Assembly (NCBI RefSeq): GCF_041296385.1
Contig: NC_091019.1
Coordinates: 6,471,264 to 6,535,263, forward strand
Direction of reading: 5' to 3'
DNA from: Aphelocoma coerulescens
Lineage: Eukaryota > Chordata > Aves > Passeriformes > Corvidae
DNA length: 64,000 nt
A model generated the notes under the pieces. That model ran no database searches, was not told the DNA's origin, and worked only from the letters and a program-made list of their open reading frames with translations. The position numbers and the translations under genes were made by a program. Shown piece after piece: positions 1 through 10,909 of the stretch (positions within the stretch are counted from its first letter, which is position 1; each line of letters begins with the position of its first letter).

Positions 1-71
1 TCCTAATAACAGGAGAAACATGGAATGTCCTTTAGAGCCTTTATTTTCTCAAGTTACAGAACTGGAGTGTT

Positions 72-179
72 ACTTTAAAAATTTAATTTAAAAAATCAAA
101 TATTAAAATTAATTATTAAAATATTAAAACTATTATTTAAATAAAATATATTAAAATAATTATTAAAATTTTTTAATTT
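72..179. repeat. AT-rich low-complexity tract
   Basis: About 100 bases built almost only of A and T, with repeated ATTAAAA-like words. It is low-complexity intronic sequence with no assigned function. Confidence 0.9.
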
Positions 180-2377
180 CATGCTCTTTTAATAGCCTTC
201 AAGCTTGGCAACCTGATTCCGAATGGAGGCTGTTCGCATTTGAGTTGATAAAGGGAACTAAAGCAATGCAGGTTTTTCCAGAGAATTTTTATAAAACAGG
301 TGACAGCTCTAGTGGCAAAAAATGGATAGCTAGGGTATTCATCATATTTACTGATGAATTTCAGAGGTAGCAAATAAACAATGAAGGATTCACAGGGCTG
401 TGATGTGATATTGAAAATTAATCATTGGCTTGTATTTGGGAAAAAGTGCTGTTAGAGAAGAGTGGTTGATCTGGGACTTGGGACTTGTGATGACAGTTAA
501 CTCTGAGAGGCCATCGATTTGGCTAATTGTAGGTCTTAAATTTGCCATGAGCTGATCATAAGATAAAACATTGACTCACTGGGATAAAAAGAGCCTAGAA
601 ACATAGAATTTTGGTGCAGAAAGTTGTACCAGCACTCTTGTAACTAAAACATGCTGAGAAAGATGAAATATTTTTAATAGGTTTGGATGAGAGGGAAATA
701 GAAATAAATATAAACAAAATACCCTGAGACAGAGTAATAATCCATGTGATATTTTCAAACTTGCCTGGCTTAATACACTGATCTGTTACAGAAGTTCTGA
801 CCCAATAATAATCAGATCAAATCAAGCTCATACTCTGTGTGAGCTCAAAGGAGAATTATTATTCTAAAGAAGCAGGAAACAGACTAGGATGTCATAGTCT
901 TAGGGGAAACAGTGACAAAGAAAATATTATAAAACTTGTTGTCTCTTGGATGTTATCTAGAATGCCGGTAGAATAGAAATCCTGCGTGGGGAGCATAAAT
1001 TAGATGCTGGATGGATAAGTTTGAGGAGATGGGTTCCAGTGTTCAGTTTCAATGATAGTTGTAAAGGCAAAAATGAGAAGTCAAATATTGTGATTGCATA
1101 AATGGCTAAAGGCAGTGTATTGGCACCCTGTTTTACCAGTCTAAAAGGTACCTGGGCTTGACAAGGCTGAATCTGGAATACCTGAGTTGTTTTTATCAGA
1201 CTGTGAAATGAGTAAAGACTAGAAGGGATAACTGAAATTTTCATTAAGGGAATTGGTTCTTTCTCCCAAGCTGGATTACAATGAAAGAAGGAGCCAACTG
1301 AGCACAAGGAACATACCTTGCCTGGTAATAAAATTAACTTGAAGTGTAAAACTGGATGTTGACACTGCGAGTGTCCTTCTTGCTAACAGGTGTTAACATT
1401 TGAAAAAAATTACCTCAGAACTGAACGTTAGATGATCAGATGCATAAATCTGGAGTGCACTAAACCAAGACAACCCGAGTGTTAAATTAGTAGACAACTA
1501 AAGTGTGTATGTAAAAACAAATTAAAATAGCACATCAAAGCAAGGGGTATGAACAGAGACCTGGATCTGGCATTTAGATGTTCAAAGTCCGGGTCGTGTT
1601 TATCTTAGCTGTTTTTAGGGGATGTTAGGAAGTTTATGATCAATGAACTAAAACTTTTAGTTTGCTTCTTCATGACCATGCAGAACTGGCAGAAACTCTT
1701 CTTGTATTCAGATAAGCACAAGTTGTAATACCAATAGATGATGGTATGCCTGGGTTTCTGCTTTTCCTCCTTCCAGGACAGAAAATGGAGACAAAATAGG
1801 AATTACCAAAATGACTGCTTATATATCTCAGGCAAATAGAAATTGACTCTTGGATACTAATAGGGAAAATCCATAAAACATACACCAGTGGAGGGAGGAA
1901 AAAAATTCTGTTGTCAGATTCTGTAAGTTATTTCTTAACTTCCAGTGGAGTACCTTTAAGAGATGAAGTTACAGTTACTTTCGCTTTAGACTTAAGCATA
2001 GAAAGATGTTGACATGTCTCTGAGAAATATTGAAAATCAGAAAGAAAGAACTTCAGGCACTTGTACCTTTACAGAAGGAAGTGGGAAAGTTCATCCTGTT
2101 TTTAGAAATGACTCTATGGAATAGAAGACTCTGTTCACAAAAAAACTGCTGAGAATTTGTGCGAAGGGAAAAGGAGACATTAATAAAAATTCTTCGTGAT
2201 AGAACATGATGCATAGAATAATTATAAACTGTAGAAACCAATCAAGCTGGTTTTGGATGACAGAATTACAAGGCAGTGTATGAGGTTGCTTTGACTACCG
2301 GTTCAGTTTTGTGCAGTGTCTCATTTTGGTCTACTAAAAGCAGATGTGCTTATGCATAATAAGAGAATTTTGAGGGA

Positions 2378-2394
2378 TTTTTTTTTTTTTTTTT
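2378..2394. repeat. poly-T run (17 T)
   Basis: Uninterrupted homopolymer about 350 bases upstream of the EGF1 exon acceptor. It could be a decayed retroposon tail on the minus strand or simple slippage; no element is recognisable beside it. Confidence 0.9.
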
Positions 2395-2746
2395 GATGTT
2401 ACACTTCATTGTCCTTGTGATGTAAGTTAGCATTGCACTTCCTGACAGTCAGAGACTTAATGCTACGTGGGTTCAGTAGAACACTAATGAATTGTTGTTG
2501 CTTCCTGCTTTGGAGTTTCTTTTCTTCTGAATAATACTAGTCATACAAATATCTTTTTGAAGAAAATGTTTTTTCTGAGAATGAATTGATGGAGAAATCC
2601 AAAAAGCCTGTGTGCACCAATGAGGTTTAAGGAGAGAATTTGGAATGTGAAATGCCGAAGTTTTTGAGTGATACAGTGAATGCAAATATCTGAATATCTG
2701 AACTAAACATGTTTTAAAACTCTATTGTATGTTTCTTGTATTTTAG

Positions 2747-2875
2747 GCCATAACTTCTGTGCAGAGGGACACAGGTGTGGTGAAAATTCAGAGTGCAAAA
2801 ACTGGAACACAAAAGCTACTTGTGAATGCAAGAATGGTTATCTCTCTGTCCAAGGGGACTCTGCATATTGTGAAG
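2747..2875 (+). CDS. NELL1: NELL1 internal exon encoding the first EGF-like repeat
   Basis: This 129-base exon is bounded by an acceptor (pyrimidine-rich tract ending TTTTAG at 2746) and a donor (AAG, then GTAAAC at 2876). It is class 1-1: its first two bases complete a glycine codon and its last base starts the next codon. The 43 residues contain six cysteines with spacing C-x5-C-x5-C-x8-C-x-C-x13-C, the EGF-like pattern, including NSECKNWNTKATCEC and SVQGDSAYCE. These match the first EGF repeat of NELL1 from memory, with few substitutions; NELL2 differs much more here. NELL1 is a secreted multimeric glycoprotein (N-terminal laminin-G/thrombospondin-like domain, coiled coil, VWC domains, six EGF-like repeats) linked to osteogenic and neural signalling, and the EGF region has been reported to bind protein kinase C. 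The last donor base falls on the Asp codon that opens the next exon. The donor lacks G at +5, so it looks weak. Confidence 0.95.
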
Positions 2876-5800
2876 GTAAACAAAATATTCAAAGACCCGT
2901 TCCCTGAACACCTTACTCAAAAACATAATATGAAATAAATGGTAGGTGAATGAATTTCATTGCAAAGTTCAGTTTCATGGTGGTGAATATCACAGGGACC
3001 CTTTTTGTTCATAAATGTGGATTGAAGATTACAAGTGGTGCTAGGCCACCCTGTCTGTAGGCATATTTCATTGCTGCAGTTGTGTCTTTGCACACCACGG
3101 TCACGCTGTCAGGACAATTTTTAAAACACTGTTTTTCAGGCAGTAGCACCTGCCTTCTAAAATGCTTTTTAGAGAACAGTGATGTTATAAGATGCATTAA
3201 TTTAGGAAGTGGAAATTCTGCAGGCATTTGTGAGAACGGTAAGTGTGAAGGAGTACAGAGGCTCGGATGTAAAAATGATGACCTGCAGTCCTTCCTGAAG
3301 TACTTCTGTGGGACAGGTACTTTACTGAAATGGTTTTCCTATGATACGTAGGAGACCTATTTCTGAGAAGATTGTAGCTGAGGTAGTTCTGTTCATGTGT
3401 TCTGCCATCACAGGAATGAATGCAGTGGGGTATTATTCTCCTTTTTGTTTCTCTGTTTTCTAGAGCTTGTTATTCAGAGCTGTGATGTACTTCTTAAAAA
3501 GTAAATTGATGATTCAATATATACCACATTCCTTCCTGCCTTTGGATTGTGGGTTGTTTTTTTTTTTTTAATACCCTTGTATGTCAGGCTGCAATATTTA
3601 ATCTTTTGACCATCATAGGAAGTTTTTGAACTGCTCTGTAAAAAATATTTCCCTAGATTGTTTTCCCAATAGTGCTGGTGATGGAAGGGGATGGCATTTT
3701 TGACAAGCTGTTAAAATACAGGATTAGAGTTGGAATACTGAGGGCTGAGGATGAAAGAATAAAAAAAGACATGTGTGGAAGGTGCTTAAATGATCCTGCA
3801 TTCATAAAAAGGCTTTTTAGTATATGCAAGTGAACAGGATGGCTTGAAATAGCAGTTTATAAATGTGCTCAGTAAAGTGCAGCTTTAAGTCTTACGGTAT
3901 TTAGTCTTTTCTCTACAAACAAAAATTTGAATGGAACTTTATATTCACTTTCAGTGCCTGGGAAAACAGTTCCCACATGTGTTCCTAAAGGTAGGCAGCA
4001 GATATATTGTGTATAGAGAGCAACTTTTTTGTACAAAAACCTGTGAGAAAACTGCTTTATAGGTACTACAAAGACTTGTCATACATCAGAAGACAGGCTG
4101 TTTATCAGCTGTGATATATAATCCAGTATTAGTTGTTCGGGGTTTTTCTGCTGTTTTAAATAATGACAGTGCTTGGTGTTTTTATTTACCTAGACAAAGA
4201 CTATCCCTTTTTTCTTCTGTGGAAAAAATTTAAACATCTTGACCCAAGCAATTTTGGAGATATTGGCAGTACATTAGTGGTAGTGATGGTGAAAAAAAGA
4301 GCTTTTTAAAAGAAATTAACAGGAATTGCAACATACGTGGGTCTATGTTGCATAAATTTTTGGAAGGGCGAATTAAATCCCTGATTTCCATGTATGTGTG
4401 TGAAACATGAGGCAACAGAACAAACAGCTGCTTTTGCTGCCTGAGACCTTGGGATGGATGAGAGTGTTGCTTTCTGCATTTTAAGAAATTACAAATTTGC
4501 TAGATGGAGTGTCATTCTCTGAAGGTAACACAGAATAGAGGCCCTTGAGGAAGGGGAGCTACAGACTGACAAATTGATTAGCCAAGAGGTGACTCAGCCC
4601 TGTGAAGAGCTTCCTTTCACTCCTCAGAGCAGCTTTCTGCAAAGTTTCTTTTTATGCCTCTCTAACCTCATTCCTCTCATCTACGTGTTTAATCTGCTAA
4701 ATAGAATAATTTCATAGTTGGCTGTACAATAGTCTCAAATGCATGGTGGAGCTGTGATTTACACAAATGAGGAGAAAGGCCTGTATCTGAAGGTACAGTT
4801 CAGCAGAAGGTTGATATAGTATAGGGGTGGATTTTATCTTTTACTGTTCTGAATTTCTGTGTGTAAGAATTAAATACTCAAAACACCTGTGGAAACAAGG
4901 AAGATCTCATGCTTAGCTGTAGTTCTGAATTTGTCTTTGTCAAGCCTTTGAACTTAAGACATGTAAGATTACTGTTTCCTTTGAAATGGAAGGTTAAATT
5001 ATTTCAAACTCATGGTATGTGCTGGTGGCACCTTAGTTTAGCGTGCTCCAGATCATTAACTTGGAGCTTTCCAAATTGCTCATCTCTTCCAGTGTGCTTG
5101 AAGTAGTTGTGCATGTGAATTGTGATGTATAGTATTATTTTACCTTACCTATGATTTTACTGTTTTTTTCTGCTTGCTCTTATTCACACTCTTCTATCAT
5201 GCTGGAGTTTGGTGTCATTTTCATTTTGTAAGATCTCTGAAGCATTGTGTTTGAGTCTGCTCTGCTTTTTGATAAGTATTTGTCTCTTTTTTTAACTTTG
5301 CATATTCACATTGACAGTACAGTGGAAAAATAATTAAAAAGATTCTAACTTTTATTGGAGAATTGGCATCAACAAATTTGTAAAATAAATAATAAAAAAC
5401 TGAGAGTCTTTTACTATTCATTCTCAGCAACTGCTTTTCAAGTACTTAGAAGCTTCTTAAGTCAAGATGTACATATAAGATAACCACTTATATGCATTCC
5501 ATTTTTGAAAGAACAGAGATGTATTCAGGGAAGACAGTTTCTGAAAGGAAACAAGTAAATGAAGCTTGTAAAAAATGAAGGAGATAACTGGAGATTCCTC
5601 TGTGTTCTATAAAAACAAAGTATTTTACTTAAAAACAGAAAAGTTGGTTTTTTTCTGATATTTGGCTGCTTGTCTTGTGTATGTAAGACATAATTACAGC
5701 ATTTGTCTTTTGAAAAGAGATTTTTATTAATCATGTGGTCTGAGGTTTACCTACAGCTGTGGATACTTAGACACAGGTGTTGAACCGGTGTCCCCTTGTC

Positions 5801-7623
5801 ACATATTCACAGATAAATCCTGGGAGCCATGCAAGTAAGCTAGCCAAATCCAAGGGCTGTGGGACTCAAACATCCCCATTGCAGCAGTGTGTGCACACTT
5901 GCCGCTCTGGCATCTCGGGATGTGACATACGGGCACCTGCCTTGAGCTGTGGAAGCTGCACGTGTGTTAGTGCCACATGGGGCAGCAGTTTGTGGCAAAA
6001 CCAGGACCAAAATGGGGAGTTCATTTGAGTCTGCCTTATGCTGATTGTCCCAGATGTGTTATGTGATGTGTGCAGCAGACATGCAAATACTTACTTACGC
6101 ACTTAGGTACTTCTTCAAAGCTGAGAAACTCTGCAGTCTGTGGCTACGTTGCAAATAATAGGACAGTCTGCATATTGTGAACTAAGAGACAGGAAAGTGT
6201 CAGCACATGGAGAGTCTGAAGCCCAGAGATGATAAAGAAAGGAAAATGAAGCCTCCTCAGCTGAAAGCCAGGCTTGTTGCTAGCTAGCATGCTGATGCTC
6301 ACTTTTTAGATGCTAACGGGCAAAGGGCCATCTCTTCTGAAAAGCATGTGGTGATTTTCTGCTATATATTTCATAGTGAAGAGGAAAGGGGTAATATTTT
6401 TCTGCCACATTTCAGCTCCCCATTCTTTATTACCTTCTTAGCTTGAAACATTTGCAGCCCCTTTCTACCTGCAAAGTTATGTTGGTACAAAAGTGATTTT
6501 TATGTCATTGCTGTTGAGATCCCATCCATTGTGAGAACTGGTAAAATCTGAAGTGGGATAGATACCACAGGACGAATCCATGCTTCTTCTCACTGGCAAG
6601 AGTGCATGGAACAAGAAAATTAATATTAACCTTAGCCATCCTTTCTGCCCACTTACTTATGCCCCTGAGAAGCATCTCATGAAAGTGGTACAGTGGCATA
6701 CCACAAGGTGTCTTGTCATGTTACACAGCATGTGCTCAGCCAGTGTCACCAGAGAATGGCCTGTGATATATAGGTGTCATATAAGAAAAGATCCATTGAT
6801 TAAAGTGGACCTACAAGATGAATATTCTCATTTAAGGATGAGATTGTATTTTTTCCCTGTATACCTGATTATGTTCTCTAGGATGATTCTTACATGACAT
6901 GACCCTCACCTGACCCAGTGCTGCTACATCAGCTTAAAGAGTGATGAATGAAATACCTCAATATTTGTGAAAATTCATTCAATTTTTGAACTTGATAGAA
7001 TGCTCTGGAAGCACACGTGACTTTCAGAAGGAACATGACTCAGTCGCTCTTTCCCTTCTGTGCTCTGAGCGTGTTACTTAATCTGTTCTTAACAAATTAT
7101 TACTCATTTCAAAAAAATGTCACATAAGCTCTGAAATGCTAGCCAAATTCAGAAAATCTGCCTACTTTGTGCTCTAAGGAAGAGTTATGATAATTTTACT
7201 GGGCTTGGCAGATTTTGGGAAGATGAAATAAAGACGAATGAAAGCTTAGGGAGAAAACTGAGTGCTCATTTTCCACTGAGCATAGATCCAAGCATGCAGC
7301 ATGGGCACCTGGCAGAATGTCTGCCTGGTGTGCTTGAAATCTCAGGACTTTGTTGCTAGCTATTGTAAAAATAGCTGATTTCCTTGTGATCACATTTAAT
7401 TTCCTTGTGATTTGCAAGTATGTTGCAGACACATACAGTAGTCTTTATTGCTTTCAGTTTTTTTTCCTTTGGACTTGATTCCAGATGTAGTCAGGAAATT
7501 CTTTACAGAAAGGTACGTAAATATATTGAAAATATCTGTTCTGAAGATGCATTAGTGTAGGCTTGGTCAGAAAATGTTTATTTCCTGAAAGTCACTTAGC
7601 AAAAAAAATACAACAGAAAAATA
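2876..7623. other. NELL1: Intronic stretch without recognisable elements
   Basis: Nothing beyond ordinary AT-rich intron was recognised. An AATAAA at 2934-2939 lies shortly after the in-frame read-through stop. A cysteine-containing open frame at 3082-3351 and another at 5777-6028 do not match any EGF or VWC module and are not supported as exons. Confidence 0.7.
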
Positions 7624-7860
7624 AGATGGATTTTTTCCCCATTATTGCAGAAATCAGGAAAAATTAACCTTTTTAGATTAATGATTTATTTCCAAATTCA
7701 AAGACATAACTCTCAGAATGCTTTAATGAAAAAAAAAGTTTAGATGGGTTTTTTTTCCCATTATTGCAGAAATCAGGAAAAATTAACCTTTTTAGATTAA
7801 TGATTTAGTTCCAAATTCAAAGACATAACTACCAGAATGCTTTAGTGAAAAAAAAAGTTT
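7624..7860. repeat. Tandem duplication, two units of about 118 bases
   Basis: Unit 1 (7624-7741) and unit 2 (7742-7860) are nearly identical. Each starts with AGATGG, then a T-rich tract and CCCATTATTGCAG, and each ends in a run of A followed by GTTT. Differences are a few substitutions and one extra T. Each unit carries a pyrimidine tract followed by TTGCAG, so a splice-acceptor-like string was duplicated. The high identity points to a fairly recent event or gene conversion. Confidence 0.95.
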
Positions 7861-9936
7861 GCTTCTGTTGCAAAACATTGTGGAACAAAAAAATCTTTCA
7901 TCATACAGTGTGGCTTCTGTTACGGTTTTGGAGATGAGAGAGCTTTATAAAGCTTACCTCTAGTATTTAATCCTTTGACTCATCACATCCTGTGCATAAA
8001 TAACTGTTCAGTGTGCAGAACTTTTCTCAAGCCGTTTGAACTGAAAAAGAATAAACCCAGTCCTGCATATGGCCCTCAGAGTAGAAGTCTGCTGGCAATC
8101 CACTGAGTTTTCACAGCTGGCGTTTTTCTTGCTCTATAAAATAAGGTGAATTTTGTTGAGTTTTCCCCTCCTTCTCTGTAGTGATTTCACTGCAGCTGTT
8201 CTAATTTCACCGCACTGTGGCTTGGGAGGTGACATTAACATTATGTGGTACCATATAAACCTTCTGTGTGGCAGTGATGTACAACTGTGGTTTTGGATGG
8301 TGTCCATTGACTTGACTCCTGGGTCAGCTTTTAATGATAATCCTGCTTGCTGTACTCTCAGAAAACCTGCATCACAAGATGTGTGTTTCCTGCAGATGTT
8401 GTTCAGTGTGCTGTAATAAACTTCCATTCTGTGCTGCATAGGTGTGAAGATGCAGATACATAGACAGAACTGTGCATACTTCAGGTAATTTCATGAAGTT
8501 AAGGAGTTGGGACAAATACTGATGGTAAATGCACTGATTTGTTTCTCTATGCTGAAACCATAGAAAAGGGGGAGGGCAGGAGAAGAATTTGAAAGTGTTA
8601 CAGTCAAATCATCATCTCTGTTCCAACTGAAACACTGCCATTAATGTTGTCTTTGAGACAAAGTCCTCATGGAGATTTATAAAACAATACCCAAAACCAC
8701 CTCTGCATGCCAAAAACCTCAAACAGCCCCTCCGCCCCTGCCTTTTATAAACACATAATTTGATGCCAAGTTGCTTTTTTAAAAGTTCACATTTTCTTTG
8801 AAAGACACTTCTTAACCTACTTTTTAACATTTCAGTTACCTAACAGTGTCAAATTTAAACTTCTACAATGTATGTGATCCTATTTACCAGTGAAAGTTGG
8901 TTTTCTTGGTGATACAAGACAAATAATACATTTCTCCTGCGTACTGTTTTCATAGAGAGAGACTTTTTATTTAAAATTACATCCTTAACCATCACATGAA
9001 CTCAAATTCATCTTTTATATCATGATCAAAAGGTAGGCACTTGTCTGTCAGTGTCCTGCCTTTGTGGGTATATGGACTTGAATAAATGAGACTACAAATT
9101 CCTTGTGCTATGAGCTGCTGGTGGAGGAGACTGAATTAAAACCAAAACAGACCCTTTCCCTCTCAAGTTCACTGGATGGTGGTAAATTCAAGGCAGAGAT
9201 TATATTTTTGCCAGTGGACAGAAAGATTTCAAGCAAAATACTAAAATTTTTATCCTAAGAAGATTTAAGAGTTTTTTGGAAGGTGATGTTTGTGCCTTAT
9301 ATGGCTCTAGATAGATTATTTCTGTTATCAAAGCTGCTTTTATGTTTACAAGTTAATTAGTTCAAATTCATGTTCCAACTACAGAAACCTGGAAAGTGGA
9401 ATTATTTGCCATCCCCTGGAGTAACTTCAGTTCTTTTGGTGTAACGTCATGCTGAGATTTATATGAAAATAAATTCTAATTTCTAATAAGGTAACCATAT
9501 GTTTTGGTGTTGTTGTAATAAAGTGTCATAAATAATTATGGCTCCTAAGGAATTCAGGCTTGCAACTGTCAGTTCTTATGTTAGTAACTCTCATATGAAC
9601 AAATTATAATCATTGATTTTAAAGGAAAAAAACATCCTCACCCCTTCAGGATGGCGATGAAAATCCTGCTCTGAGGCTGCTGAGATTTTTGTTCACGTGA
9701 AGATTTGGGATCTTGTGTCCCCAAATCAATAAATGTTCTTACATGTTAGGGTTGCATTCTTCTGAAATTGTACAGGACATAATTTGATAGATGGATTAAT
9801 GAAAACTCAGTGCCATGTTGTTGGCTACTGATCATAGTAGAATCTGACTTAAAAGCTGACCAGTAGGAGAAAAAAGGCTATTGCATTTTCCTTCTGTGTC
9901 AGTGTAATTATCTTTTTCACTGTAATGACCATTTGT
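7861..9936. other. NELL1: Intronic stretch without recognisable elements
   Basis: Mixed AT-rich intron. Short open frames on both strands are present but lack codon structure, conserved motifs and splice context. Confidence 0.65.
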
Positions 9937-10905
9937 TGTGTGCAGACTGGAAGCTTCAGACAAAGTGTTTTAGAGAAACCCTCCTCTTTAGTCAGGAGGT
10001 GCAGAAAGGACCCCCTTGCTTTCAAAACTTCTCAGAGAGGAGTCTGGGTGCAGCTGGATCGAGGCTTAGCCCCAGACTTGGTCAGAGGTTTGAGTCTAAA
10101 AGATTTTGTAGGTGTAATTGTACCTTAGTATGATTCTGTTCCACAGGGTTAAGGATGGCAAACCAGATAAATTTATATAAAAATAAATGATTTATCATGA
10201 TAGTGTTTAAACTAAAAGATGTTAATCAGAATTATTTACTACACAGTAAAGGCAGCTGTGATTACTAGTACAGTATAATGCACTATTTTTGAAGCAATAT
10301 CAAAGGAATTATATTAAAGTTAGCAAAAGCAATTATTCAGTAGAGATTGATGTTACTCACCCATACCAATGGCCATGGGCAGATCTCTTTTGCTCACCCT
10401 GCAGGATGTCCCCACTCAAGGGAGGGGTCCCTGCATGCACTCCAGGGAGGGGTGTGTTAGAAGACCTTGCTGCTAAACAGTGGGATCGGGCTTTTATAGG
10501 ACAGCGTGAGTCATGTGTCTCCTGGCCAGCTGTGTCAGCTCAGCATCTTTACTTACCAGTGGTATCACTGTTGGTTCCTTTATCAGGTACCTTACCAGGT
10601 CTGCCACATCTTCACCTCTCTGTCAGGAGGCTGGAATTTGGGATTGATGGGTCAGGCTGGTTTCAGCATTATTCAACACCAAAAGCAGCAAGAGATCCCT
10701 TCTCCTGTCACCACAGACAGCTCTGTAAACAGGGCACTGTTCCAGTTGTTTCACCCCCACTCCAGGCAGAGCATCCTGCTACACCCTTACAGCAAATTGT
10801 CCCCATAGCATGTTCCAGCAGTGAAAGAGGGAGAAATCCATACAATCAATGGGGATGTGTATGTCCATCCTGTCAGCAGAAAGAGCTTTTGCTGGTCTTT
10901 ACTCA
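9937..10905 (-). mobile_element. Probable endogenous-retrovirus LTR, minus orientation
   Basis: This roughly 970-base block is denser in GC and CpG than its surroundings and is organised like an LTR read on the minus strand. A TATA box (TATAAAAG on the minus strand at 10491-10498) is followed about 300 bases later by an AT-rich stretch around 10170-10200, as expected of a polyadenylation region. The left edge begins TGTGTGCAG and the right edge is near ACTCA. The overall wording resembles songbird ERV LTRs that I recall, but I could not find a convincing target duplication, so the edges are approximate. A 206-codon open frame on the + strand inside it (10289-10909) looks like chance readability of the LTR. 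Alternative: an unrelated GC-richer unique segment. Confidence 0.5.
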
Positions 10906-10909
10906 TTAA

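Larger units (their letters stand above)
1..2746 (+). other. NELL1: NELL1 intron upstream of the EGF1 exon (partial)
   Basis: No exon-like, conserved or clearly repeat-derived segment was recognised apart from an AT-rich tract near the start and a T run at 2378-2394. In NELL1 the preceding exon should encode the end of a VWC domain with several cysteines, and nothing like that is visible. The intron ends with a modest pyrimidine tract and TTTTAG. Confidence 0.85.

Noticed and set aside
3082..3351. Cysteine-containing open frame (ICENGKCEG...) just after the EGF1 exon
   Set aside because: It suggests an EGF fragment, but cysteine spacing does not fit EGF or VWC, there is no matching NELL1 segment and the flanks do not give a phase-1 exon.
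5777..6028. 83-codon cysteine-rich open frame
   Set aside because: No EGF, VWC or other cysteine-module spacing, and no upstream acceptor or downstream donor of suitable phase was seen.
10289..10909. 206-codon + strand open frame
   Set aside because: It lies in a probable LTR block, shows no domain, and overlaps another frame (10506-10808) equally open, so composition explains it.
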